A DNA stretch of 64,000 bases, from positions 1,054,001-1,118,000 of the forward strand of contig CBDDAA010000004.1 in assembly GCA_965224675.1 (NCBI GenBank), written 5' to 3'. This DNA comes from UBA7957 sp965224675 (lineage in GTDB: Bacteria > Pseudomonadota > Gammaproteobacteria > Granulosicoccales > Granulosicoccaceae). The position numbers and the translations under genes are program-made. The notes under the pieces were generated by a model. It was given only the letters and a program-made list of their open reading frames with translations. It searched no databases and was not told the DNA's origin. Shown here one piece after another: positions 8,249-17,251 of this stretch. The stretch's first letter is position 1; every line of letters starts with the position of its first letter.

Positions 8249-8971
8249 ATGAATCAACTGCTCAGTTTTAAAAATGTAGAACTTTACTACGATCATGTAT
8301 ACGCACTCAAAGGTGTCTCTCTTGATGTCAACAGAGGTGAAGCGGTTGCATTAATTGGTGCCAATGGCGCCGGAAAGTCATCTATATTACGAGCTATCAC
8401 CGGCTTGCAGGGAATTCGTAAAGGTGCGATCCTTTATGAGGGACAACGACTCGATGGTACAAGTCCTGATGAAATCGTCAAGATGGGCATTGCCATGGTG
8501 CCGGAAGGTCGGCGGGTTTTCCCATTTATGTCAATCAAGGACAACCTGATGATGGGCGCCTTTACTCGAACAGACAAGAAAGGAATATCCCAGACTCTGG
8601 AAATGGTTCTCGGGCGTTTTCCGCGCCTTAAGGAAAGATATTCACAAACTGCCGGCACTTTAAGTGGTGGGGAACAGCAGATGCTTGTTATCGGTCGAGC
8701 ACTGATGGCAAAGCCTCGTTTGTTGCTGCTTGATGAACCCTCGCTTGGAATTGCGCCAAAACTGGTTCAGGATATCGCCCGTTCGATAGTTGAAATCAAC
8801 CGCGATGAGAAGGTCTCAGTTCTTTTGGTAGAACAAAATTCACGGATGGCATTGCGCATTTCTCATCGTGCTTATGCATTGGCCACCGGCTCGATCGCAC
8901 TCAGCGGCTCTTCCAAAGAGCTGCTTGAGGATAATCGCATTAAAGCACTTTATCTAGGTGGAGAGGTCTAG
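8249..8971 (+). CDS. ABC transporter ATPase, LivF-like
   Basis: The second ATPase, 240 residues from ATG 8249. A GTG six bases upstream is also in frame, but the GGA Shine-Dalgarno is too close to it and fits the ATG. Walker A GANGAGKSS (37-45), canonical signature LSGGEQQ (138-144), Walker B RLLLLDEPSLGI (157-168), switch-region VLLVEQNS. It completes a five-component LivJHMGF-type importer. Its stop overlaps the GTG start of the racemase gene by one base. Confidence 0.9.
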   Translation: MNQLLSFKNVELYYDHVYALKGVSLDVNRGEAVALIGANGAGKSSILRAITGLQGIRKGAILYEGQRLDGTSPDEIVKMGIAMVPEGRRVFPFMSIKDNLMMGAFTRTDKKGISQTLEMVLGRFPRLKERYSQTAGTLSGGEQQMLVIGRALMAKPRLLLLDEPSLGIAPKLVQDIARSIVEINRDEKVSVLLVEQNSRMALRISHRAYALATGSIALSGSSKELLEDNRIKALYLGGEV

Positions 8972-9639
8972 TGGATTCTAGTGGCATGCGTATTCTTGTT
9001 ATCAACCCTAATACAACGGTATCAATGACAAATAAAATTGCAACGGTGGCTCAAGCGGTTGCAGCGCCCGATGTTGAAATTGTTGCGAGAAATCCAACCA
9101 CGGGGCCTGCATCGATTCAAGGGCCTGAAGATGGCAGCGCTTCTCTACCCGGTACATTAGCAGAAGTAGTCAAGGGCCGAGATGAAGGGTTTAATGCAAT
9201 AATACTAGCCTGTTTCGATGATACCGGATTAGCCGAAGCGCGCAGGCTTAGTGGTATTCCAACCATTGGCATAGGCGAAGCGGCGTTCCACGCAGCCATG
9301 TTACTGGGAGCAAAATTCTCTGTTATCACAACGCTTTCTGTTTCTGTGCCAGTGATAGAAGAAAACCTCAGAAATTATGGTCTGAATTCAATGTGCCTGA
9401 AGGTACGAGCCAGTGATGTACCTGTACTGGATCTCGAAATCCCTGGGAGCGATGCACGGGAGAAGATCTCAGATGAAATATCCAGATCAATAGCCAACGA
9501 AAACCCTGGGGCCGTAGTGCTCGGTTGTGCAGGTATGGCCGATCTAACTAATCAATTATCAAAGTTCCATCAAGTGCCGGTGATAGACGGCGTTACTGCG
9601 GCTGTAGGTTTTGCTGCCGGGCTAGCGAAGCTCGTGTAG
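8971..9639 (+). CDS. Asp/Glu/hydantoin racemase family protein, probable allantoin or hydantoin racemase
   Basis: A cofactor-independent two-cysteine racemase of 222 residues. The N-terminus MRILVINPNTT is typical of hydantoin/allantoin racemases (HyuA/HpxA type). Catalytic cysteines: LACFDD (Cys81) and GCAGM (Cys186). GTG 8971 is chosen because GGTGGAGAGG lies just upstream; an internal ATG at 8986 is the alternative. It is last in the transporter operon. Together with the PuuE-type allantoinase, the likely role is converting the non-preferred allantoin enantiomer after uptake. The exact substrate is inferred. Confidence 0.85.
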   Translation: MDSSGMRILVINPNTTVSMTNKIATVAQAVAAPDVEIVARNPTTGPASIQGPEDGSASLPGTLAEVVKGRDEGFNAIILACFDDTGLAEARRLSGIPTIGIGEAAFHAAMLLGAKFSVITTLSVSVPVIEENLRNYGLNSMCLKVRASDVPVLDLEIPGSDAREKISDEISRSIANENPGAVVLGCAGMADLTNQLSKFHQVPVIDGVTAAVGFAAGLAKLV

Positions 9640-9662
9640 TGTTCTGCTAGACCATCCTATAT

Positions 9663-9710
9663 TGCATCATTGCAAAAGAGGATTGCAAAACAATGTACGG
9701 GGTGTACATT
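9663..9710. other. Two small inverted repeats between convergent genes
   Basis: TTGCA-TCAT-TGCAA (from ~9663) and AATGTAC-GGGGT-GTACATT (9692-9710, perfect 7-bp stem). They lie in the 83-bp gap between the racemase gene and the convergent ppsA end. Neither has a T-tract, so termination is only a possibility. Confidence 0.35.
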
Positions 9711-9722
9711 ATAAGACGCAGC

Positions 9723-12107
9723 TTAAGATTCAACCCCTGCTAAAAACAACCATGTTTCGACAACCGTATCGGGATTCAGAGAGACACTTGAAATCCCCTG
9801 ATCCATTAACCAGCGGGCGAGGTCAGGATGATCCGATGGCCCCTGGCCGCATATCCCAATGTATTTGTCTGCTTTGTGACAGGCGTCTATGGCCATTGAA
9901 ATGAGCTTTTTTACAGAAGGATCACGTTCATCAAATAGATGGGCGATTAAACCGGAATCCCGATCAAGTCCAAGCGTAAGTTGGGTAAGATCGTTAGAAC
10001 CAATTGAGAATCCGTCGAAGCGCTGCAGAAATTCTTCAGCCAGAAGAGCATTACTGGGGATCTCACACATCATGATAATCTTTAGATCATTTTCTCCACG
10101 TACCAGATCGTTTTCTTGCAACAACTCCAGTACTTGATCAGCTTCTTCAAGTGTTCGCACAAATGGCACCATAATCTGCAGATTCGTCAGTCCCATATCA
10201 TCACGAACTTTTTTAATGGCACGACACTCAAGCTCAAAACATTCGCGGAAAAAAGAGGATACATAACGTGAGGCGCCGCGAAACCCAATCATTGGATTTT
10301 CTTCGTCTGGCTCAAACAATTGACCACCGACCATGTTGGCATATTCATTGGATTTAAAATCAGATAGGCGCACAATTACTGGCTGCGGACTAAAAGCGGC
10401 AGCAAGTGTGGCAACCCCTTCAATAATTTTTTCAACATAGAACGATTCCGGGTCCTTATAACCTGCCATACGCTGATCTATTTCAGCTTTGATTTTATCG
10501 TCCATGGTGTCATAGTTGATGAGTGCCTTGGGGTGGATACCGATTGAGTTGCTAATTATAAATTCCATACGAGCCAATCCTATTCCCGCATTAGGTAATT
10601 GCCTGAAACTGAAAGCACGTTCAGGATTGCCGACATTCATGGTAATCTTAAAGGGCAGATCTGGCAGTGTATCCAATCGGGTTTCAGCAATATTAAATTC
10701 CAGCGCCTTGTCGTAAACCTTTCCTGTGTCACCTTCAGCACAGGATACCGTAACTTCCATCGCATCTTGTAAAATGTCAGTTGCATCGCCACATCCTACA
10801 ACAGCTGGCACGCCAAGTTCACGCGCAATAATGGCAGCATGGCACGTTCTACCGCCTCGGTTAGTGACAATGGCGGCAGCCATTTTCATAACCGGCTCCC
10901 AGTCAGGGTCTGTCATATCCGTAACCAGAATGTCGCCTTTTTGCACTTTATGGATGTCAGCTATGCTGGGTACGATACGGACATGGCCGGAACCAATTTT
11001 TTGACCGATACTGCGTCCACTGACAATGACATTTCCACCATCTTTCTTGATTGAGTATCGACGAATGATGTTACTGTCATTTCGTGATTCCACGGTTTCC
11101 GGTCTTGCTTGTAATATATAGAGTTTTCCATCCTTGCCGTCTTTTCCCCATTCAATATCCATGGCCCGACCGTAGTGCGCTTCAATGGTAACCGCCATTT
11201 TAGCTAATTGAGTTACGTCATCGTCAGTCAGAGAAAACATCATTTGATCAACCGGATCGACATCAACTGTATTGACAGCCGTACTGTCACCATAAACCAT
11301 TTTGATCAACTTACTGCCCCGGGTTTTTCGTAAGATTGCGTGTTGTCCGGCTTTTAGTGTTGGTTTATGCACGTAGTATTCGTCTGGATTGACTGATCCC
11401 TGTACCACACATTCACCCAGTCCCCAGGATGATGTGATGAAAACGACATCTTCAAATCCCGATTCAGTATCGATGGAAAACATGACGCCGCTGGCACCCA
11501 GATCACTGCGTACCATGCGTTGAATGCCAGCCGATAAGGCGACATCAGCATGCTCAAATCCTTGATGTACCCGGTAGGAAATTGCCCGATCATTATAAAG
11601 TGAGGCGAAGACTTCATGAATTTTCAATAACACATCTTCTAAGCTTTGAACATTGAGAAAGGTCTCTTGTTGTCCGGCAAAAGAGGCTTCCGGCAGGTCT
11701 TCTGCCGTCGCGGAGGATCTCACGGCCACAGACAAAGAGCCTTCCGCTTCAGTCAGCATTTTTTGATAGGCAACAGAAACAGCGTCTTCAAACTCAGAAG
11801 GCAGCGGGGTATCCATTATCCATCGACGAATCTTCGCGCCTGTATGCGTCAATGCGCTAATATCTTCAATATCCAGCTGGGTCAGCGCTTCATTGATTTT
11901 TACATGCAAATTGTTTTGCTGCAGAAACAGTCTAAATGCATCAGAGGTTGTTGCAAAACCATCAGGAACGCTGATGCCTGCGTTGGCAAGATTCTGTATC
12001 ATTTCACCAAGTGAGGCGTTTTTTCCGCCAACGATAGCGACATCATCCATGCCGAGTTCTTTAAACCATAAAATACTTTTGTTATTCACACTATCTCCAA
12101 AATCCAT
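9723..12107 (-). CDS. ppsA: Phosphoenolpyruvate synthase
   Basis: PEP synthase makes PEP from pyruvate and ATP for gluconeogenesis; cytoplasmic. Its 794 residues match the family length (~790). N-terminal ATP-grasp pyruvate/phosphate-binding region (VGGKNASLGEM), swivelling His domain GGRTCHAAIIARELG with the phospho-His near residue 421 and the regulatory Thr two before it, and C-terminal PEP-binding barrel with CEIPSNALLAEEF and FSIGSNDLTQLTLGLDRD. The regulator ppsR is divergent across 470 bp, the usual arrangement. Confidence 0.97.
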   Translation of the reverse strand: MDFGDSVNNKSILWFKELGMDDVAIVGGKNASLGEMIQNLANAGISVPDGFATTSDAFRLFLQQNNLHVKINEALTQLDIEDISALTHTGAKIRRWIMDTPLPSEFEDAVSVAYQKMLTEAEGSLSVAVRSSATAEDLPEASFAGQQETFLNVQSLEDVLLKIHEVFASLYNDRAISYRVHQGFEHADVALSAGIQRMVRSDLGASGVMFSIDTESGFEDVVFITSSWGLGECVVQGSVNPDEYYVHKPTLKAGQHAILRKTRGSKLIKMVYGDSTAVNTVDVDPVDQMMFSLTDDDVTQLAKMAVTIEAHYGRAMDIEWGKDGKDGKLYILQARPETVESRNDSNIIRRYSIKKDGGNVIVSGRSIGQKIGSGHVRIVPSIADIHKVQKGDILVTDMTDPDWEPVMKMAAAIVTNRGGRTCHAAIIARELGVPAVVGCGDATDILQDAMEVTVSCAEGDTGKVYDKALEFNIAETRLDTLPDLPFKITMNVGNPERAFSFRQLPNAGIGLARMEFIISNSIGIHPKALINYDTMDDKIKAEIDQRMAGYKDPESFYVEKIIEGVATLAAAFSPQPVIVRLSDFKSNEYANMVGGQLFEPDEENPMIGFRGASRYVSSFFRECFELECRAIKKVRDDMGLTNLQIMVPFVRTLEEADQVLELLQENDLVRGENDLKIIMMCEIPSNALLAEEFLQRFDGFSIGSNDLTQLTLGLDRDSGLIAHLFDERDPSVKKLISMAIDACHKADKYIGICGQGPSDHPDLARWLMDQGISSVSLNPDTVVETWLFLAGVES

Positions 12108-12577
12108 CTAAAATAAGAGCGGCTCTTCTGACCATCAATAATATTACCCGATGGGTTACCCTGATTGTTCTATGGCCCCGATTTTTGTCTATCGGGAGGT
12201 TCTCCACCCAAAATCATCTCGATTACGATGTATTCCAAGCGAAAACTTTACAGATTATTGATTCTAGTATAGATTTCCTTAGCATGTATGCTGACTGCGT
12301 TGGCAGGTAATCTAAAGAGCTTATAGGGGCTCGTGGCAAGGTTAAACCTGATTGTCAGTACAATTTACAGAGTAAATGCATATTGGGCCATATTTTAACT
12401 CAATATGCAGCCATTATAGCTGAAGCTTGAATCCTATAAACAGGTGTGAGTGTCGCAGGGCATTCATTATGCTAGTTGGTATGAGATAATCCCTTTTAAT
12501 AGCTTCACTTTACTTACATTGGGTTTAATAATATTAATTCAAATAATTAATTTCGACAGTTTTTTGCAATTATCGCT
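12108..12577. other. Divergent intergenic region ppsA/ppsR
   Basis: 470 bp without a convincing ORF, AT-rich near ppsR. It must hold the promoters of both genes. I could not assign -35/-10 pairs with confidence. A TGAATC sequence near 12427 resembles part of a Cra half-site but is too incomplete to call. Confidence 0.5.
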
Positions 12578-13402
12578 ATGAATGAACGCCAAATATTTAT
12601 CATTTCTGATCGCACAGGCATTACTGCAGAAGCGCTTGCCGGTAGTTTAATGAGCCAATTTCCTTCAATACGGGTTAGTTCAGAGACCCTCGTATTTATA
12701 GACAATCTCGCCAAGGCAGATAAAACAGTCGAGCAGATTAATACAGTATTCGAGGCTACTGGAGTTGAGCCACTGGTTTTCATGACGCTGGTGGATGACG
12801 ATGTGCGTGACCGGATCACGAGTAGCAAAGCAGTATTTTATGATTTATTTGGAACGTTTATTGAGCCTCTTGAATTAGAACTTGGGGTAAAATCTTCGCA
12901 CAAAGTAGGCAAATCTCACGGTGTGCGTGATATGAAGCAGTACAGTTCAAGAATCAGTGCGGTACAATTTTCACTGACTACCGATGATGGGATGGAAACA
13001 GGCCATTATAACAATGCCGACATTATAATTATTGGAGTTTCAAGATCAGGTAAAACGCCAACTTCACTGTATCTATCATTGCATTATGGTATTTTTGCAG
13101 CAAACTATCCGCTGACTGCATTAGAGCTGGAAAGTAAGAAATTGCCTGATGTGCTTATGGAGCATAAGCACAAATTGTTTGGCCTTACCATTGACCCCTT
13201 GCGATTACTACAAATTCGTCAGGAAAGATACAAAGGGGATACCTACAGCTCTACTAAAGCCTGTCAACTGGAAGTAGCTCAAGCTGAATCAATCTATCGT
13301 TTGGCGCGTGTTCCAAATATTAATACAAGTAAGATGTCGATAGAGGAGATAGGCGCAACGATTATGAATAAAACCGGCGTTCGTCGTACCAATCTGAATT
13401 GA
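12578..13402 (+). CDS. ppsR: PEP synthase regulatory protein (bifunctional kinase/pyrophosphorylase)
   Basis: PpsR (DUF299) inactivates PEP synthase by ADP-dependent phosphorylation of a Thr next to the catalytic His and reverses this by Pi-dependent dephosphorylation. The 274-residue length is normal. Seen: N-terminal FIISDRTGITAEAL, central GKSHG, and the P-loop GVSRSGKT at about 154-161, followed by TPTSLYLS. ATG 12578 lies opposite ppsA, its target. No clear terminator follows. Confidence 0.95.
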   Translation: MNERQIFIISDRTGITAEALAGSLMSQFPSIRVSSETLVFIDNLAKADKTVEQINTVFEATGVEPLVFMTLVDDDVRDRITSSKAVFYDLFGTFIEPLELELGVKSSHKVGKSHGVRDMKQYSSRISAVQFSLTTDDGMETGHYNNADIIIIGVSRSGKTPTSLYLSLHYGIFAANYPLTALELESKKLPDVLMEHKHKLFGLTIDPLRLLQIRQERYKGDTYSSTKACQLEVAQAESIYRLARVPNINTSKMSIEEIGATIMNKTGVRRTNLN

Positions 13403-13559
13403 AAAGGCTGATTCTAATGACTCACAGACTATGCATGGCTTAGTTAGGTAGGCTCGGTCAGTAATTGATTCCGACAATTTTTTTATTCGATACTAAATTC
13501 AATAACAATATAGAATTCATATCCATTTAATCTTTTCCTGATTCCACAAAATATGCGCT

Positions 13560-14054
13560 TTACTTGACTACGCTAGCGGCTTGAATCGCTTTTGCCTGTA
13601 ATGGGTTAAGCTTTAACAGATAGGATTCAATCCGGGATTGTTTTGCCGTCAGAATCAAAATTCGATTAATCATATTGTTAGTGAGTGTTTGTAGTTTCTT
13701 ATTTTTAATCCGGGTATTGTTCTGCTCCAATTGCTGTTGAGAATTTCGACGTATTTCATCGGCTTTCAGCAAGTATTGATTATTCTTTGCAAATGTGTCG
13801 GTTAAACCAGAGCGGTAGGCGTCCAGGTAAGTTTCTTCGCCTGATTGAACACAATGTTTGTTGACTACTTTCGCCGCTGCTCCCTGAAGATATCCATGAT
13901 TTGCAGTGCACTGTGTTACTGTCACTACTTCTGCCGGTACAATTTTGACCTTTATTTCAGTAGGCGGTTTTTTCCCCTGAATACTCGCGCATGCTGAGGA
14001 TGTCAGCGCAATAAAGATAATTGTGGTCAATTTATAGTATTGATTCTTTTTCAT
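13560..14054 (-). CDS. Hypothetical lipoprotein
   Basis: A 164-residue protein of unknown function. ATG 14054 (M-K-K-N-Q-Y-Y) is preferred over an ORF start five codons upstream because a lipoprotein signal begins there: a hydrophobic stretch (TTIIFIALTSSAC) with lipobox SSAC, Cys at about residue 22. The mature part has two further Cys (TQCTANHG and KHCVQSG), possibly a disulfide, and a polar, predicted helical C-terminal half rich in Gln/Asn. It stands alone between convergent ppsR and the TauE-like gene. I do not recognise the family. Confidence 0.7.
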   Translation of the reverse strand: MKKNQYYKLTTIIFIALTSSACASIQGKKPPTEIKVKIVPAEVVTVTQCTANHGYLQGAAAKVVNKHCVQSGEETYLDAYRSGLTDTFAKNNQYLLKADEIRRNSQQQLEQNNTRIKNKKLQTLTNNMINRILILTAKQSRIESYLLKLNPLQAKAIQAASVVK

Positions 14055-14069
14055 TTTGTGTAATCCCAA

Positions 14070-14385
14070 AATCAGTTACTTATGATAAGTATTTGGGCAT
14101 TAAGGCTTCTGTGAAAAATTCACCTCTTTTACAGGAAAAATTACCTACTTTAGGGGGGATAGTGTGAGTCACAATGTCCTACAAATTAAATGATGGATAC
14201 AATTTGTAGTTGCCGTAAGTAAAATCGTCAAGCACTGTATGTCGATAATGCACATAGAAATCGAAACATTTCACAACATTGCCTGTCTCCTTGAAAGTGA
14301 ATCTTCAGTAGGTAGTGAGTACAATGAGTTAGTTTGATATGGCTCGCGGCTAACATATTTCATGAATTCAGAAATCCAATCAATT
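14070..14385. other. Intergenic region upstream of the lipoprotein gene
   Basis: About 316 bp with no ORF, repeat or structured RNA that I can support. It should contain the lipoprotein promoter. Confidence 0.4.
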
Positions 14386-15114
14386 TCACAGCTGATTGGC
14401 TAATCCAACAAGAGATACTATAATTAGCACACCACCGAGGATTCGAATGAATTTAGTCGAATCGGAGCGCATTAGCTGCTCATGTACCTTCAAACCCATA
14501 AAGTGTCCAATTCCGGCCAAAGGCAGCAGGTATAAACTCATCATCCAGTTCATTTCTACCCCGGTAATTATGAAAGCGGTCATTTTGAATACAACCAGGA
14601 TAAACCATAGAACAAAAAGGGATTCGCGCAGCTGGTATTTGTCTACATGTTTTACAAAAACCGCAACGATCAGGGGCGCACCCGTGAGCGATGTACCGCT
14701 CACATAGCCACCCAGAATTAACAGGAATGTATCGACAAATCGGTTTTTGCTTTGTATAACAAAATTCAGTAGCCACATTAAACCGTAAAATAATGTAATA
14801 GAAAAGACCAGCAGTACCAGCCATCGTTTGGGTAGGTTGAGTAAGCCCAGAATGCCAAATATTTTGGGAATGATCATGATGGAAAGGCTTTTCCAGAGGA
14901 ATTTCCAATTAACATTATGAATCCGGCTACTCAAAGTCAGCGATGTAAAAAAAAGCAAATGGACACCAATTATCGGAAGAAAGTACAAGGGATCGTCATG
15001 CACCAGTAAGAGCAGTGGTAAGCCCAGTGCGGCACCGCCAAATCCTATTCCCGTACGGACAAATCCTGTCCAGATAAAAATGACGCCAATGGCGATGTAT
15101 TGTTCAGTAGAAAT
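14386..15114 (-). CDS. TauE/SafE-family membrane transporter, probably starting at AUU
   Basis: A predicted sulfite/organosulfonate exporter-type membrane protein with ~7-8 hydrophobic segments. The first ordinary start (GTG 15003) would give 205 residues and remove the first helix. In-frame sequence upstream encodes the conserved family start region IFIWTGFVRTGIGFGGAALG without a stop. That frame has no ATG, GTG or TTG, but ATT at 15114-15112 is preceded by GGGAG with a 7-base spacer, giving 242 residues of normal length. Either an AUU start is used or an ATG has mutated. The substrate is not known; sulfur compounds are typical. Confidence 0.75.
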   Translation of the reverse strand: MSTEQYIAIGVIFIWTGFVRTGIGFGGAALGLPLLLLVHDDPLYFLPIIGVHLLFFTSLTLSSRIHNVNWKFLWKSLSIMIIPKIFGILGLLNLPKRWLVLLVFSITLFYGLMWLLNFVIQSKNRFVDTFLLILGGYVSGTSLTGAPLIVAVFVKHVDKYQLRESLFVLWFILVVFKMTAFIITGVEMNWMMSLYLLPLAGIGHFMGLKVHEQLMRSDSTKFIRILGGVLIIVSLVGLANQL

Positions 15115-15214
15115 ATGCTGACTCCCGGGATAACAGGTGATCGGATAGTAAATCGAAGGGTGGATTTAACTTATTACCATCGCCCGTAGCCGATATCGTA
15201 TTTTTGCTAGTAAC

Positions 15215-16183
15215 TTAATTCGATAATGTTGTTTGGCGAAAAATCTCACTAATCCTGCAATCCAGCCAATAGCACAATCCTCCATCGCCGTTTTCACCAA
15301 TAAATCCTACATGCCCACCTTTTTCTGTGAGTTCAAAAATAACGCTATCTGAGAGCTGTTTTTCTGTGGGGATTACTTTTTCGGTAAAAAATGGATCATC
15401 ACGGGCAAATAGTATATGTGAGGGTGCTCTGATATTTATCAGCCAGGGCAGACTGCTTGCTTGTTTATAATAATCATTAACATCCTTGAAGCCGTTTATC
15501 GGGGCTGTGACATAATTGTCGAATCGCCAAAAGCTGTTGTACTGTTTTACATCTTCTGGCAGATTCAGTTTAGGGTAAGTATTTTTTTTATCCAGTATAG
15601 CTTGCTGCATCTGTCTCACAAGCCAGGATTGATAAAGTCGTGATAATCCTCGGTTCATGCGTTTTGCGCCTTCGGCCAGCAGCAGAGGAGGGGATACCGC
15701 AATGCTTTGTTGTAGCAGGCAATTTTCCTGTTCTTCACCCAGGTATTTTAGCAATGCGTTGGCACCCAGAGAGTAGGCTACGGCAAACAGGGGAGTTTTT
15801 GGGTAACGTTTACTAATCGTTTTAATCAGATAACGGATATCATCGGTATGGCCGGAGTGATAGCCGCAGGCCATACGGTTTGGCTCTCCACTGCATCCTC
15901 GAAAATGCATAAATACGGTTCGAAATCCGTCACACTTAAGACGCTGCAGTACCCTGGCTGCATAGGCACTTTTAATGCTGCCCTGCAGACCATGGAAAAC
16001 ACAAACCAGTGGTCCATCATTTTCAAGATTCCAGGCCAGATCGACATAATCTCCGTCCGGTAGTTCGAGCCGTTCTGCTTCATAAGCAGGGGGAGATGGC
16101 GGTTGAAACTTGCTGGCGACAACAGTTTGAAGGTGAGGGTTCCCAAGCCATCGATGTGGCTTAAATTTGCTGTTTATTATCAT
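15215..16183 (-). CDS. YheT-family alpha/beta hydrolase
   Basis: A predicted alpha/beta-fold esterase/hydrolase (COG0429-type), 322 residues, soluble. Family start FKPHRWLGNPHLQTVVAS, oxyanion-region VFHGLQGS, RGCSGEPN, nucleophile elbow AYSLGAN (Ser138; most relatives have G-x-S-L-G-G-N), acid in FARDDPFF (Asp262/263) and His in GGHVGF (His291). The triad is complete. The nucleophile elbow begins with Ala and ends with Ala where Gly is usual. Physiological substrate is unknown for the family. It is divergent from nadE. Confidence 0.85.
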   Translation of the reverse strand: MIINSKFKPHRWLGNPHLQTVVASKFQPPSPPAYEAERLELPDGDYVDLAWNLENDGPLVCVFHGLQGSIKSAYAARVLQRLKCDGFRTVFMHFRGCSGEPNRMACGYHSGHTDDIRYLIKTISKRYPKTPLFAVAYSLGANALLKYLGEEQENCLLQQSIAVSPPLLLAEGAKRMNRGLSRLYQSWLVRQMQQAILDKKNTYPKLNLPEDVKQYNSFWRFDNYVTAPINGFKDVNDYYKQASSLPWLINIRAPSHILFARDDPFFTEKVIPTEKQLSDSVIFELTEKGGHVGFIGENGDGGLCYWLDCRISEIFRQTTLSN

Positions 16184-16204
16184 TGCGGTTAGAGGTTCGT
16201 CACT

Positions 16205-16354
16205 ATGAGCACTTTGTATGAAACACTACACCAGATCTTGTTGATGGTGATAGAAATTATGTCGGGTTATAATCGCGATAAAGCAGATTTTACCTTAGGT
16301 ATGCTACTTAAAGAAGTGACTATGCATAATGAAACTTTCGGAGTAACGCTTTGA
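16205..16354 (+). CDS. Small ORF (49 codons) overlapping the nadE start
   Basis: ATG 16205 with AGAGG 8 bases upstream; it encodes M-S-T-L-Y-E-T-L-H-Q... and ends at TGA 16352-16354, which overlaps the nadE ATG as TGATG. The product has a hydrophobic segment near residues 9-19 and then a charged/polar tail. The exact stop-start overlap and the RBS suggest real translation coupled to nadE. I recognise no family. It could equally be a leader ORF with a regulatory role. Confidence 0.4.
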   Translation: MSTLYETLHQILLMVIEIMSGYNRDKADFTLGMLLKEVTMHNETFGVTL

Positions 16355-17136
16355 TGAACAGTGAGAATACCGTTCAGTATATTGTTAAATGGCTAAACGA
16401 CTATGTTGAAGATGCCGGTTTAAATGGTTTTGTAGTAGGTGTTTCGGGTGGTATAGACTCAGCAGTGACATCAACGTTGTGTGCAAAAACAAGCAAACCT
16501 GTCATTGCGCTCAGCATGCCTATCTATCAAAAGGCCGGGCAAGTGTCATTGGCAGATGAGCACCTGACATGGCTGGGCGGTCATTTTACGAATGTGACAA
16601 CGGATTCAATTGAGTTATCCCCCATTTTTGAGTCGTTTGAGGTGCATCTACCCAATGAATTACAGGATGATCTGGCTATGGCCAATACACGGTCGCGACT
16701 GCGTATGATGACGCTTTATACCTATGCGACGCACCATGGAATGTTGGTTGCCGGGACGGGTAATAAAGTGGAAGATTTTGGTGTGGGTTTTTATACGAAA
16801 TATGGAGATGGCGGTGTGGATATTTCTCCGATTGCGGACTTGATGAAATCAGAAGTTTTTCAACTGGCGAGTTATCTGGGGGTCGTTGAGGGAATTCAAA
16901 AAGCCACCCCGACTGACGGACTATGGGAGGATGATCGAAGTGATGAAAGTCAATTAGGGGCGAGCTATGCGCAGCTCGAATGGGCGATGGGTTTTTTGCA
17001 AAGTGGCAGTGATCATGCGTCGCTAGACAAGGAGCAACAGCGAGTACTTGCTGTTTATGAGCGTTTTCATCGAGCTAATAAGCATAAAATGCTGCCGATT
17101 CCAGTCTGCCAGATCCCTGATGAAATTCGAGGTTAA
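16354..17136 (+). CDS. nadE: NH3-dependent NAD+ synthetase
   Basis: Converts deamido-NAD to NAD using ammonia and ATP; the last step of NAD synthesis. 260 residues, with the ATP-pyrophosphatase P-loop SGGIDS at 31-36, NTRSRLRMMTLY, GTGNKVEDFGVGFYTKYGDGG and DGLWEDDRSDE. No glutaminase domain is fused. ATG 16354 is used rather than the TTG immediately before it. It overlaps the small ORF upstream. Confidence 0.93.
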   Translation: MNSENTVQYIVKWLNDYVEDAGLNGFVVGVSGGIDSAVTSTLCAKTSKPVIALSMPIYQKAGQVSLADEHLTWLGGHFTNVTTDSIELSPIFESFEVHLPNELQDDLAMANTRSRLRMMTLYTYATHHGMLVAGTGNKVEDFGVGFYTKYGDGGVDISPIADLMKSEVFQLASYLGVVEGIQKATPTDGLWEDDRSDESQLGASYAQLEWAMGFLQSGSDHASLDKEQQRVLAVYERFHRANKHKMLPIPVCQIPDEIRG

Positions 17137-17251
17137 TGGGTCTGGATGGTGTGTCGGGTACAGATTGGTCAGACAACAGTCATCATCTATAATGTGAACA
17201 ACCTGACACGTAATTATTTTTTAACATTTGCGGATGCTTGTATCCACTGGA

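Noticed and set aside
12423..12440. Possible Cra (FruR) site upstream of ppsR/ppsA
   Set aside because: TGAATC matches only part of the consensus and the rest diverges, so I do not call it.
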